Shown: positions 12,794 through 24,700 of the stretch, piece by piece
Layout: every line of letters begins with the position of its first letter
How positions within the stretch are numbered: the first letter of the stretch is position 1
Origin: Clytia hemisphaerica
Lineage: Eukaryota; Cnidaria; Hydrozoa; Leptothecata; Clytiidae
Assembly: GCA_902728285.1 (NCBI GenBank)
Contig: CACVBU010000955.1
Coordinates: 642,217-706,216, forward strand
DNA length: 64,000 nucleotides
Direction: 5' to 3'
The notes under the pieces: generated by a model
The model's database searches: none
The model's input: the letters and a program-made list of their open reading frames with translations, nothing else
What the model was told of the DNA's origin: nothing
Translations under genes and position numbers: made by a program

Positions 12794-14144
12794 TAAAATG
12801 TTTTTGTTTTTGAAGATATGTATTTTTTTAACTGCGTGACAGATTTTATTCTTAAATGTTTTTATTTTCTCGAATCGTGTAATTTAAGTTGATAAATTAT
12901 TTTTTTATAACTCAAATTTGGACATATAAATGTCAATTATGAATGATTATGGTATAGTATATTTTTGATAACTAAATAATGATATTTTTAAAAGCCTTTG
13001 GTTTATATAGTTTAGACACTCAGTCGTTCCAACCAGCAGTTTCTTGTTTAAGAGCTTGAAAGTAATTACTCAGAACAAAATATGGCAACTTGAAAGAAAC
13101 CTTTCTCTCCCCTTGCTATCAAAAACAATGCATTTTGGAGATTTTTTTATTGAGGGTTACCAAAAGCCATTGCTCAAACCAATACAGAATTGGACATGAC
13201 ATCTTTAAGTTTACTTGAATTATTTACTTATTGTACATCACCAGGAGCAGCCACCGACCTAAAATTTACAAATATCTGTGCTGATTTGCCAGCTGGAAGG
13301 ATTTCCCCGAAACTAAGAACAGTTCCTCGGACGTTTTCCAGTGGAGAAATTTTTAGTTCAGAACAGTTATATTTTGAAGTCCCCCTTCGGTGGATGCTTT
13401 CTCGTATCACTCACTAAATTTTATGAAGTTTGCTACATAACTGGCGTCAACCATCTAATTTGTATTCGATGTAATAACCTGTTTCAATTAAGTGTATGGC
13501 TAGGCGACGCTTTCTCTGGCGTCGCTAACACCTAACATTACTACTATGAAATCAATGGGTAATTACAATGTGTAGTAATTGGATAAGGAAGTGAATATTT
13601 TCAGCGGTTTTTATTCCGCCGTGTCTCAGATTGACAGACTTAAATAGTGAATTTAAAACGTTTAGGTGAAATCGATGTCTGAGAAAGAAAAAGACCTGAC
13701 TTTGAAAAAATAGGGTAGATTCAATCGCATATGTACATTCACAAAAAGATAAATTTGATATTCCATATTCGATGTCGTGCAAAAGATTGCAAAGATGCAC
13801 AGTGCAATTTAAGTCACTTTAAGTGTGTTAAAATAGCCAGCATTTTTCTGTCTATCATTAAATCTAAAATCTCTTTTTGAAAAAGCATAAAATATTGACT
13901 ATTCTCGACTTAAGTCTCCTTTAGGGTGTGAGTCCAAAAGTTTGGAAGGTAGATCTCAGTTAGCCCGAACTGGGTGGTCATAAAAGCTTACTCACAGGGA
14001 TGTAAAATAGAATTTCTTGAATCATCAAAAGGTGACACTTACTTGCTAACAATTTTCACCCCATCGAAAATTTTGTATTTTGATCTTGCTCTGATTGCGT
14101 GACAGGAAATGTTCTTAACAGTGTTATGGTAGTATAGATAATAC

Positions 14145-14388
14145 TACACGTTTTTTATAAGAACATCCACAAATTTTGAAGCCTTCGGACGTTCTTACTT
14201 TTTGAGTTTCAAGCCTAAAAATGTTCTTAATTTATTCTTATTTTCGCATTTGTTTCTCAATTTTGCATTTTCCTAAGAAATCGAATGTTATAGAGTCTGC
14301 AAAGCCTTAAAATGTTCTTAACTTGTTCTTTTGCTTTTGGCCATCGAGGTCTTATGTTATTTATTTCGTTCTTATAAAAAGGCGTTTA
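14145..14388. mobile_element. Palindromic MITE, TACACGTTTTTTATAAGAAC ends
   Basis: The left end reads TACACGTTTTTTATAAGAAC and the right end is a diverged inverse (GTTCTTATAAAAAGGCGTT). The interior is AT-rich with repeated ATGTTCTTAA-type words. Family members lie at 16384-16593 and 44942-45222. No coding capacity. Confidence 0.75.
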
Positions 14389-14638
14389 ACTATCTTAACT
14401 TAAACTTTCTATTCAATTTTATTCTTATTTTCAGTGAAAATGTAATAAAAATGATTTTAGTGAGACGTAGTACCAAATTATTGGTAGCAAATGCTGTGTG
14501 GTACTGTATTTGATTTTAAAGGGAAAGGTATATGCTCTATTTTTATAAGCATCTATAAACTTCATCTAGACTCGACTGTTCTAAATTTTGGAAACTTTCT
14601 AGAATTGTTTTTTTTCAATCTTATTTGTAGATCAAAGA

Positions 14639-15338
14639 ACAGGGCTGTGAATCTATTGAAGGCAATAAAGGTAGGTTGAAACAGGGCTGTGAATCTCAAC
14701 TTCTCTATTGAGGGCAATAAAGGTAGGCTGAGACAGGGCTGTGAATCTCAACTTCTCTATTGAGGGCAATAAAGGTAGGCTGAAACAGGGCTGTGAATCT
14801 CAACTTCTCTATTGAGGGCAATAAAGGTAGGCTGAGACAGGGCTGTGAATCTCAACTTCTCTATTGAGGGCAATAAAGGTAGGCTGAGACAGGGCTGTGA
14901 ATCTCAACTTCTCTATTGAGGGCAATAAAGGTAGGTTGAAACAGGGCTGTGAATCTAAACCTCTCTATTGAGGGCAATAAAGGTAGGTTGAGACAGGGCT
15001 GTGAATCTAAATCTCTCTATTGAGGGCAATAAAGGTAGGCTGAAACAGGGCTGTGAATCTCAACTTCTCTATTGAGGGCAATAAAGGTAGGCTGAAACAG
15101 GGCTGTGAATCTCAACTTCTCTGTCGAGGGTAATAAGGGTAGGCTGAGACAGGGCTGTGAATCTCAACTTCTCTATTGAGGGCAATAAAGGTAGGCTGAG
15201 ACAGGGCTGTGAATCTCAACTTCTCTATTGAGGGCAATAAAGGTAGGCTGAGACAGGGCTGTGAATCTCAACTTCTCTATCGAGGGTAATAAGGGTAGGT
15301 TGAGACAGGGTTGTATGTAAATCTCAACTTCTCTGTAG
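14639..15338. repeat. Satellite: ~14 tandem copies of a 52-bp unit
   Basis: The unit contains ACAGGGCTGTGAATCTCAAC, then TTCTCTATTGAGGGCAATAA, then AGGTAGGCTGAG. Starts recur every 52 bp (14682, 14734, 14786 and so on). The first unit is shorter, about 42 bp, and the last is degenerate (ACAGGGTTGTATGTAAATC). Copies differ at few positions, mainly GGCTGAG/GGTTGAA and CAACTT/AAACCT, which suggests recent expansion. There are no spacers, so this is not a CRISPR-like array. Confidence 0.95.
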
Positions 15339-16383
15339 CTATACTTTTTTTTTGAGTCAACCAACCAAATTATGTGAAAATGAAGAAGAACAATAAAAGG
15401 AGTAATTAATTAGCTCACAACAACGTGTGTATGATATCATTACAAACAAAAAAAAAAAAGAGAAGAAAATAAGAAAAAAATAGCAAAGCTCTCCTTAACA
15501 ATGATTGATTATACTGAATTAATTGCTTTTCATTCATCTTAATTAGCATTAAGTACCAGCCATCCACACTGACATCATAAAGTTTTTTATTTCATATCAA
15601 GAATGGATTAATTAAAGAGAGAGTAATGCATACACAGGAACTAAACACACTAAGATAAAAATCTCAAATAAGACGTTTCAAACAGAAAGATTTTTCTTAA
15701 TATCGTCGGTAGTACAACGTATTAACACCAAGCAGATTTAATATAAAGAAGGATTTTGTTTTCGTAATCAGTTTAGGGTAGTTAAAAAATGTCACAGTTT
15801 ATTTTATTAACTGTGTGGTGATTTATAAGTGAGAGTAACTTTTTGTCGTTTGATTCTCTTCTCTTATTAAATGTTGAAATGTTCTTAAAACCGTACATAT
15901 ACTCTTTATTAAATGAATTCATTTTTTGTTATTCCATTTTTTAAAGAGTGCGTTGGTGTGGGACTGAGAGGTGTTTTGTCATCATCAGCTTTTTTTTGTA
16001 AAAAAGTAAAGTTGCTCATAATAATAATGTACATTCTGAGTTAATGTGATCAATCATATGTTATTGGTGTATAAAAAATACTAGGCGCAGCATTTGTTTA
16101 AAATTTCAGTCAAACAAGTTCACTCTAGTATTTTGGTATATTATGTGATTATGCACCGAAACCCATTATCCAACCAATTGTATGATGCTACCTTTCTCAG
16201 CTGTATTTCAATCTTCGTAATTTAAAGCTTGCTGCAATATTTCTTTTTGTAGATTTTTGTCAGAACTTTGGACGGGTAATTAGATTTTGATAGTAGTTTG
16301 CCTTTCTTATTGGTTTCAGATTTGTCGAACCACAACAAAGATTTTCCCCAGACACAATCTTTCCTCAGACCTTGATATCAAAT

Positions 16384-16593
16384 GTACGGTTTTTTATAAG
16401 AACATCCTGAATTTTGAAGTCTTTAATTGCTCTTTAATTTTGGGGTTTTAAGGCGAAAAATGTCCTTGAATTATTTTTATTTTCACCATTTTTTGAGTAT
16501 TTTTGTTCGATTTCATAAGAAATTCATATTAAGCCTTAGAATTCTTTTATTTTCTTATGTTCTTATATAGTTTGTTCTTATAAAAAACGTGTA
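16384..16593. mobile_element. Palindromic MITE, second copy of the TACACGTTTTTTATAAGAAC family
   Basis: The left end reads TGTACGGTTTTTTATAAGAA and the right end GTTCTTATAAAAAACGTGTA. It shares the interior words GAATTTTGAAG and AAATGT-TCTTGAATT with the copy at 14145-14388. Confidence 0.75.
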
Positions 16594-18084
16594 TCATATT
16601 AAATACCTACTAGAGTCTAGATTAAATTTTACATATTATAATTCTCATCAGCAAGAAGTCTAATAGTATTTGTTGAAAATAGGAATACAACGGTTAGATC
16701 TTGCGATAGACAGCCAAAATGTTTGATCGGAGTTGTACCCCAGTGGTAGCACTGCTCAACGTGAACGAAAAGATTTCAACGGAATATTTCATAGACCAAA
16801 TCAACTCGGTGTATCTAAGGGCTGATTCTTTGAGTTTTTTCTCTTTCTGGCTAAAATTTCGATTCGGGTGTATCTATGACAACGAGAACCAAATTAATGG
16901 GTCTTGGCTTTTTCGTATAGGTTGTCGAAATAAAGAGGCTATTATACGATATAAATCAATAAGACATAAATAAGAGTTTTCATTTCTTTAATTCCCATTC
17001 ATATAATTGAAACAAAAGAGCAGTTGAATGAACAGTTTTGGGTGCCCTTGAATCTTGAACAATACTGTTTTAAAAAGCCATTTACTGAAGGAAGTTTACT
17101 ATCTACCTACTAAAGGTTCATTATATCTATTGAACATTTGGTACTCTTTTAATTTAATTAAATAGGTCTTTTATATCCTATAGGTTCCATTTAACTCTAT
17201 AGTTCTATTATCTATTGAAAATATTGTTTGCTCGTTACGTCAAAAAGAGACCTGGAAAATTGGTCTGTAAAATCTTATCAGCAACGAAATGCTACCAAAT
17301 TACCTTTAAATCGTTATTGCATGGATAGTATTGTAGTCTCTCGGAAAATTTCGCTTTCAACAAAAAGTAGTGTATAGTATAATAAGAATTTTAACAATTC
17401 GCAAAGGTTTTATCGGCTCCAAACAATGGAATTCACTCTATAAAGGCTCACGTCAGTAGAAAAATGGAATTTTAGTGAACTTTGAGCGCCAAAACTTTAT
17501 TATAAACTTTCACCTATTAAGACTTTTCTATGCGAATTATTGAAAACACATTACAAAACATGGGTTTAAGATAATGTCAAATTTTCAATGCCCAATTAGA
17601 AAAATTACTCATGCAATTCAAGAATTCACTTTGAAAATTGGAGAATTCTTGCATTTTTCCACAAATTACTAATTATGTTTTAATAATTACCTTGGTCATA
17701 TATACATCAAAAAACGCGAAATTTAATGGAGACTTCAAATATGTACTTTGTTTTGCGAAATTCGAATGCTAAAATAATTTTATTTACGATTGAAAAATCT
17801 ATATAAAAAGTCTTTTTCAAACATGTGTGTTCGCCCTTAAATACACCGAGAAACCACAAAAACTTTTATTCTCCCCAAATAGATATCGTTTTTAGGTGTT
17901 TTGAGGGTGTAAAAAGTGAAAAATTTTCTTCATCGCCCAACCATGGTGGGCGACATTTTTTCTAAAATGTTGGCCCCCTCACTCAAAATGGCTCGCCGGG
18001 GCCCATGAGTGGATATAACCAGAAATTAGAATGAATTTTATAGGTCCTACAGGTCTGTGGATAAAGGAAAGCTATGTACTCTTA

Positions 18085-18368
18085 AACGCTCCCCCCCCCC
18101 CCGCTTATTAATTTTTCGAAAATCTTCCGACCCTCCCGGACCTTATTAGGACCCCCTGTTTATTAATTTTTAAGAACATTTTAGATGGCAAAAAGAAGTC
18201 CCCTTATTTTGCTCCAAAAAGCCTGATTCTAGCCTATATTTACCTTATTTTTGGGTTTTCAGAAGTACAATTTCCGACCCCCCCCCCGGCAATTAGGTCC
18301 CCCCCCCCCCCCGTTTATTAAAATTTCGAAAATTTTCCAACCCCCCCCCCCCCCCGTTTATTTGGCAC
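18085..18368. mobile_element. C-run motif-array element, inverse orientation of 58128-58390
   Basis: Repeated units of CCCCCC-GTTTATTAA(A/T)TTTTCGAAAA-TTTTCC-(A/G)ACCC. The middle contains GGGTTTTCAGAAGTACAATT, which is present in inverse orientation in the element at 58128-58390, so the two are the same family. Homopolymer C runs up to about 14 nt may be inexact in the assembly. Confidence 0.65.
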
Positions 18369-18758
18369 CTATATTTGTGAAATATTTGTAAATAGTCAAT
18401 CTTAAATAGTTAATTTAAAAATTTCACATACAATAAACTGGTAAAACCTGATATTTTTTTGACATCAACAATTTCAAGTTTGAGGCACAGCACGCACTTT
18501 ACCCCACAAAAAGGCTACCCGTCTCCTTCCCTCTTAATTTCACTGAGTGTATTTATTTGTTGTTTTGTTTATCCTCTTAATGACAAAACAACAACAAATT
18601 TGACATTTCATTTTAACACTTCAACTCTTTAGAACTGTGAAAATTAAGAAATGAAGGAATATTTTCTGGTGGCAACGATTCCTTGACAGTTGGTTGGATG
18701 AGCGGAGTTTATATTTGCGCTTGTACTTTGGAAATATCATTGTGAGCTCTTCAACATC

Positions 18759-21700
18759 ATGAACAATAAAAAGAAAAAATCTGACTTGTATGGCTTTCTA
18801 ACTGCTTTTGGGTAAGATTCAAATTTTATCATACCATAAAGTGATTGCTGATTTTTCACGTAATTTACTACCTTAGCGGCCCTTTTATCACTGGCCCTTA
18901 TTGGCGTTATTTTTGGGCTAGTGGCCTAATAATGGCCGGCGTTAAGTTAGGGCAGACGTAAAAAGGGCCGATAAGTGTATTCTTCAGGGGGTTATATTAT
19001 AGTTTCGGTGTTTTCAGCTTTATCAATCCTCGATGGAGGTTCAGGGTCCACGCAAGTGGAGGAGCATAGTCCTCTCATTTTATTTTTCATTTAAACAAGT
19101 CAAAAGCCTCATTTATGGGTAAAATCAGATTGAAATAGCGGAAATAGCGCCATTTTAGGGCATATCACATTTTTAGAGGGGGGCAGATTTAAAATCTTAA
19201 CTGTCGGTGTAAACCATAGGAGGGCCTCCTTAGTCACTATATCTCTTCCACTTTCCAGATCAAAGCATAGGGCCTGAGGTTTAATCACAGATTTTTTTCC
19301 GTAGAATCATAACAACGTTCAGCTAACGTCAATGTCATGATTGTTGAACGCTATGGCGGGTTTCAGTGAGTTTGAACGCCCACCCACCCATAAAAAGTAT
19401 CATCTTTCAAAAATATCATCTTTCATAGATACAATGGACCTATGCATGGGGAAGCTCAAGGCAGATACAGAACAAGTTACGAAGTCCGAAAACGCAAAGA
19501 AGCGAATGGAATCAAACCTTACCGTGAAATCGATCTTGCCGACGAGAATGCCTTAAAAATGGTTAGTTAAGTTTTAAATCTACCTCCCTGATTTTGGGTG
19601 TGACTTTTTTTGGCCTATGAGCCTCTGGATTTCATCATCGTCTTATTTATGGCCCCTCTGAATTTTGACCACGAGTTAAGGAGACATTTGTGCAACTTTT
19701 TAGCTTCAGTTGCTTCTGGCTAAATCGGATTGCCAGAGTTGGGGCAGGCTTAATAAGTTTGAATGCTCATTTTCCAAATATAAAAGCTTAGATCATCTGA
19801 TTGTTGTTTATTGAAGATGTATCATTAGACTTAATGGCAATTATATGATTTGCCAAAAAAAATTAGTAAATTGCTCTTACTCATCAAATTTTAAAATTGT
19901 TACATTGATACAATATCCTAACGTCATAACTTTCTACCCATCTAAGTGTGATTAGTCACGATGTTGTTTATTTTCAAAAATAAACTAAACAAAGTATCTA
20001 AACAAATTTTGAGATCTATAACCAGTAATTTTGACTCTACAGTAACCCTCAATACTTGACAATTCAATGATTGCTTGGAGTCTTTTGACCATCCCTCGCC
20101 TTCATTTCTAGCATAAAGTATTTAAAATAATGCAAGCCTTCACGATAGTAACCCCTACTCTTTCCAAGAAAGCAACCAAACAGTATTTTCTCGTTTACTT
20201 AGACTGGAGTCGTTCAAAATACGGGCTAGACAGTAATATATAGAGGCAATATGATAATACGATGTATATCGTGAGGAAACGCAAATATGAAAGCAAACGT
20301 TCGAAACTGTAGAGACGATCCAATATGTGAATCGAACATTTGCTTCCATAATGGCGGAAATTACGTAACTTCACAAACCATGAAAATCCTCTTTATCTTT
20401 TTTTTAATTTTCAGCTGGAATCAGAAACAGATACTGTCGTCTTCTCCAGTGGCAATGACACAGGTAGTTTAATCGCTTTTAAGAAAGACAACAAAACTGA
20501 TCTCTTCCAAATGGGACGTTCAACTGAACCTCTCATCGACTACGTGGTTGTGGACACTATACCAGGAAATAAGGAGAATCTGGAACAACATTTAGTACAA
20601 AGCACCATATCACGATATGCTGCACGGTTCACGGTAGAACGAAGCTCACCACACCGCACGCGTATCTATGCGGCCGCTTTCAACGCCAAACGACAGATTG
20701 TACTTGGTGTAAGTGAAGTTTAGCCTCAAATTTATTGTTGTATTAGGGATATTCTTTGCCATTAGATTCACGTGTTGCACTTTTCAACCAATAAGATTTA
20801 ACCATTCCGAAGGGAAATCTCACAGTGGTTTAACGCACTAAAATGTTTCACTTACTGAATACACAGAAAACTAATTTTTTAGTGCGTTAAATGATAATGC
20901 GCTCTATTTCCAAACCGTTTTGTCGTCACGCAAAGAATAAGAATTTGAAACTAAACCCGCAAGTCAAAAAGGGGATAATCAACGTACGGGGGTCGAAAAC
21001 ACGTAATTTTCTCAAGAGTTGTTAAAATCCTTATATTTCACAGCCTAAATACCGTCACTTTTTGCTTCAAACACCGAGACACCGACGGAAAAAAAAATAA
21101 ATATTGTCACACCGTTGAACCGGTACGCCCCCTCTCCGGATCAGTTTTTCTCTCTGTAAAATCATAATAATATTATTTCTCTCTCAGGAACATGCTCCAC
21201 AATGGTCAAACGGCAAAAAATTCTCCGACGGTCTAACAACAAACGGTGTTTTGTTGTGTCATCCAAAAGGAAACTGGGGAAAAGAAATGAAACCGGGGGT
21301 CTGGAGAGAAGTCTCAGTATCAGGTGAAATGTTTGGATTAAGACATTGCCGATCAGCCAAACATCGTGGTAAAACAGTAAGTTTACGCTTAACTCTATGA
21401 CTCTAATAACTACCTTAAGTGGATAAATTTTGGCGGGGATTAAATTTGGCGAATTTGGCGAATTGTGCCAAAATTCGCCAAATTAAATCCTCGCCAAAAT
21501 TTCCAAATTCGGCAATTCTCCAAATTAAATCCCCGCCAAATTTAACAAAAAGAGAATTATGTGAAAAATCACAACTTTTTAGTATATTTTTCAGTAATTT
21601 TCACCCATTTCAGTGTCACAAAATTTCCAATTCGCCTAATTAAATCCCCGCCAAAAATCCTATTTTGGCCAATCGCCAAATTAAATCCCCGCCAAAAATC

Positions 21701-24700
21701 CTATTTTGGCCAATCGCCAAATTAAATCCACGCCAAAATTTATCCAGTTAAGGTAGGTGGGTGATTTGGCTAAATTGGAATCTGGTATATGCGAGCGGTA
21801 TGAATAACCTCTTATATGATACTAAACTACAAGGAAATTCAAAATATTTGCAACCATATATTAAAGTGCTTGAATTTTCCTCAGAAATGCCGATTTTTAA
21901 CACTAGCTCAAAGCTCAAAAACATTTCATGTTCTAACAGTTTATAGGTGTGTTGTGAAGGGTATATGCTTTATTTCTCCATTAGAGTGACTGTTCAAACG
22001 TGTTACAAGATGGAACTTTGATCGATTTATGTGGAGTTGTGATGTTATGGAGGACATGTAATGGTCTAAAATATTCACCGGTCAGTATGGGTTCTACTTT
22101 GGTCTACTATCTATCTATCTCCTCATTCTTATTCTATAATAGCCATGTAAAATTGACAATCGTTGATGCTTCTACGTCGAATATAAAGTTACTAATTCTA
22201 CATTAGATTCATTCAACAAATCTTGAAAGCTTTTCAGAGAATACTCTGATGTAAAAGCTCCAAAAATATATAATCTCTCCTACTTTAAATACTACTTTCT
22301 TTACCTACTTCAATAGGCTAGCTAACAGATTTTAATGAATTTGCTCTTGCCAAGGAGAGGGGGGCTAGTTGCGGTTTTGTGGAAGACTGCGATTCAGACT
22401 ACTACTGCTTCTACTTCACTGGACTTAAATCCAATAGAAATTATTATCGAACAAAAAATTTTAACAAGTGTGTCATTGGCCACGAATTACTACTTTAATC
22501 GTAGAAATTTTAGCGAGACTAATTTTAGCGTTTTAGCGAGTTTTCCCTATTTTCGCTAAAATAAATCTCGCTAAAACACGCCGAATCGACAAATCGCTAA
22601 AATTTATCCGCGCGAAATTTCTGGTTATATTGCATTGATACATTTTTATCAATAGGAAGGGTTTCAGTGCAAAGAAATGCTAGAAAACGAATTCAGTCAA
22701 TAATGTAATACGAGTATTCGCTAAAATTTATCCACGCGAAATTTTTTGAAATCGTGATTCGCTAAAATAAATCCAAGATTTTCCTGACACGCTAATATAC
22801 GGTAAAATTTAGTCTCGCTAAAATTTCTACGATTAAAGTAGCCAAAATTGAACCTAGTCCCTTAGTTCTTTGTTTTATGATTCTGATAACGCTAGTCAAA
22901 AACTGCAATTTTAAGTCGTCCATCAGTAAAATGAAAAACGAGATTGATGACCAACCTAAATTATTTTTCATTACAGTCACGAAGTGATTTACTTGAGAAA
23001 AGAGAATACTTGAATTCAATGAAAGTTCAATGTCCAGTCGGTTTGGCAACCTTACGATTCGATAATAAAACCAACGTAAGTCTAATCTAAATTCTTTTAT
23101 CTTCCAAGATTTGAAACGTGGTTTCATGTTTTAACTCTGTGCTTAATCTTTTTGTCACAATTGTCTTTGAATTCCGAAAGCAGTCGGCTAGGTGACCTTT
23201 TTTACCCAATGTGATCTGATCGTATGTATCGGCTAAAAAATTATTCATGATATGCACCATTGCAATGTCTTCCGTTCCACCCAATAGCTGATTGGTTGAA
23301 AGTGACGTATTGACTGCTTTTACGTCACTTCCAACCAATGAGCTATTGATCCCGTGATGTAATGTCAAAAGACATTGCAGTGGTGCATATCATGAATTGG
23401 TCTGCTCTGACAAGAGTTCCGTAAGTCCATCAGCTAGAAATGTTGATATATTCGGATGAGACAGGGGTATAATGAATAGGAAATAGACGAAAATAACCTG
23501 GTACTTCTCAAATTCGGTTTCAATTTCGATTAAGTTTTTAAAGCTTCTTCCTTTTCAGCGAAATTTAAAGAGAATTATTTCCGTCTCAAAATTCAGTGAA
23601 ATTTAATAAAATCTTAAAGAGCCTAAGTTTATTTATGTCTGAAAAGAAAGAAAATAAACCAGCTGCGCTGGAAGCTCCGGCTTAAGAGATTAAAAGATGT
23701 GAAAGATGAGCTTGTTGAGTTAGTTGTGTTAGAACGTTGCCCCCACAAACTGCTAATCAGAACAGACCAGAAAGCAAAGTAATAATTCTATTGCAGAGCG
23801 AGTATGAGAAATAATCTTAACGAATAAATAAACCAGCTGAAAGTTCAGCTCTTCTAAGTGATTACACATGCACTTTCTTGCCTAAAGAACCAACACCACC
23901 CCCCGCCCACTCATCCTCGACTAAAAAGTTCAAAATTGGAGCTAAATGAGATAAACATTTAGAAGTCAATATTTCCAAGTTCTTAATTTGATTGTCCAGA
24001 TAAAATTTCGGGGAGAAAAATAGCCTAAATTAGAGGCCACGGGCTGTTAGCTAAGCATTATTTTTTCTATTGGGATAATACTTGGGGAGAGTAGGATAAA
24101 CCAAATAAAATGGTACAATAGTGTGAATGTAATAAATAGTGGTATATAAAGTCCACAAAGGATCATTTTCAGCAATAATACTGTGAAAATTTCTCCGATC
24201 TTGTTCAAATTTTCACAGGAATTGTGTTTTAGTATCCTTTACTGAATTCTCATAGTGATATGTTTGTAAAATATCTGTGTCGGGTTTGAAAAATCAAAAG
24301 GAACGGTCGCCAGCCGCGATGAAATTACGACAAAGCCAGTCTGGAAAGGAGGGAAATGTTACGCCGGAGCTGCACCAACCTAACTGGAAAAAGTTGTTGG
24401 TAGCAGATCTCACACTTCAAATCTACGCCGGAGATATCCGGCGCACAAGTCGCACTTTCCAGACTGGCGACAAAGTCCAAAAACATTTTCAGCCATAACA
24501 CTGTGAAAATTTCTCCAATCTTGTTCAAATTTACACAGGAATTGTGTTTTAGTATCCTTTATTGAATTCTCATAGTGATATGTTTGTAAAATAACTGTGT
24601 CGGGTTTGAAAAATCAAAAGGAACGGTCGCCAGCCGTGATGAAATTACGACAAAGTCCAAAAACTATCATTTTCAGCCATAACACTGTGAAAATTTCTCC

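Larger units (their letters stand above)
12794..18758. other. Intergenic region between the first gene and Pellino
   Basis: About 6 kb without a convincing exon on either strand; the open frames here are short and unlike proteins. It holds two copies of a palindromic MITE (14145-14388, 16384-16593), the 52-bp satellite, and a C-run motif-array element near 18085-18368. A hairpin TAGGCGACGC / GCGTCGCTA lies near 13500. The Pellino promoter should lie in the last few hundred bases, but I see no clear core element. Confidence 0.6.

Noticed and set aside
13190..13535. Overlapping frames of 60-75 codons on both strands
   Set aside because: Short, without motifs or splice continuity, in a region with AT-rich composition; chance frames.
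14639..15338. Regular repeats that could suggest a CRISPR-like array
   Set aside because: Units are directly adjacent with no unique spacers, and the genome is plainly eukaryotic. It is a satellite.
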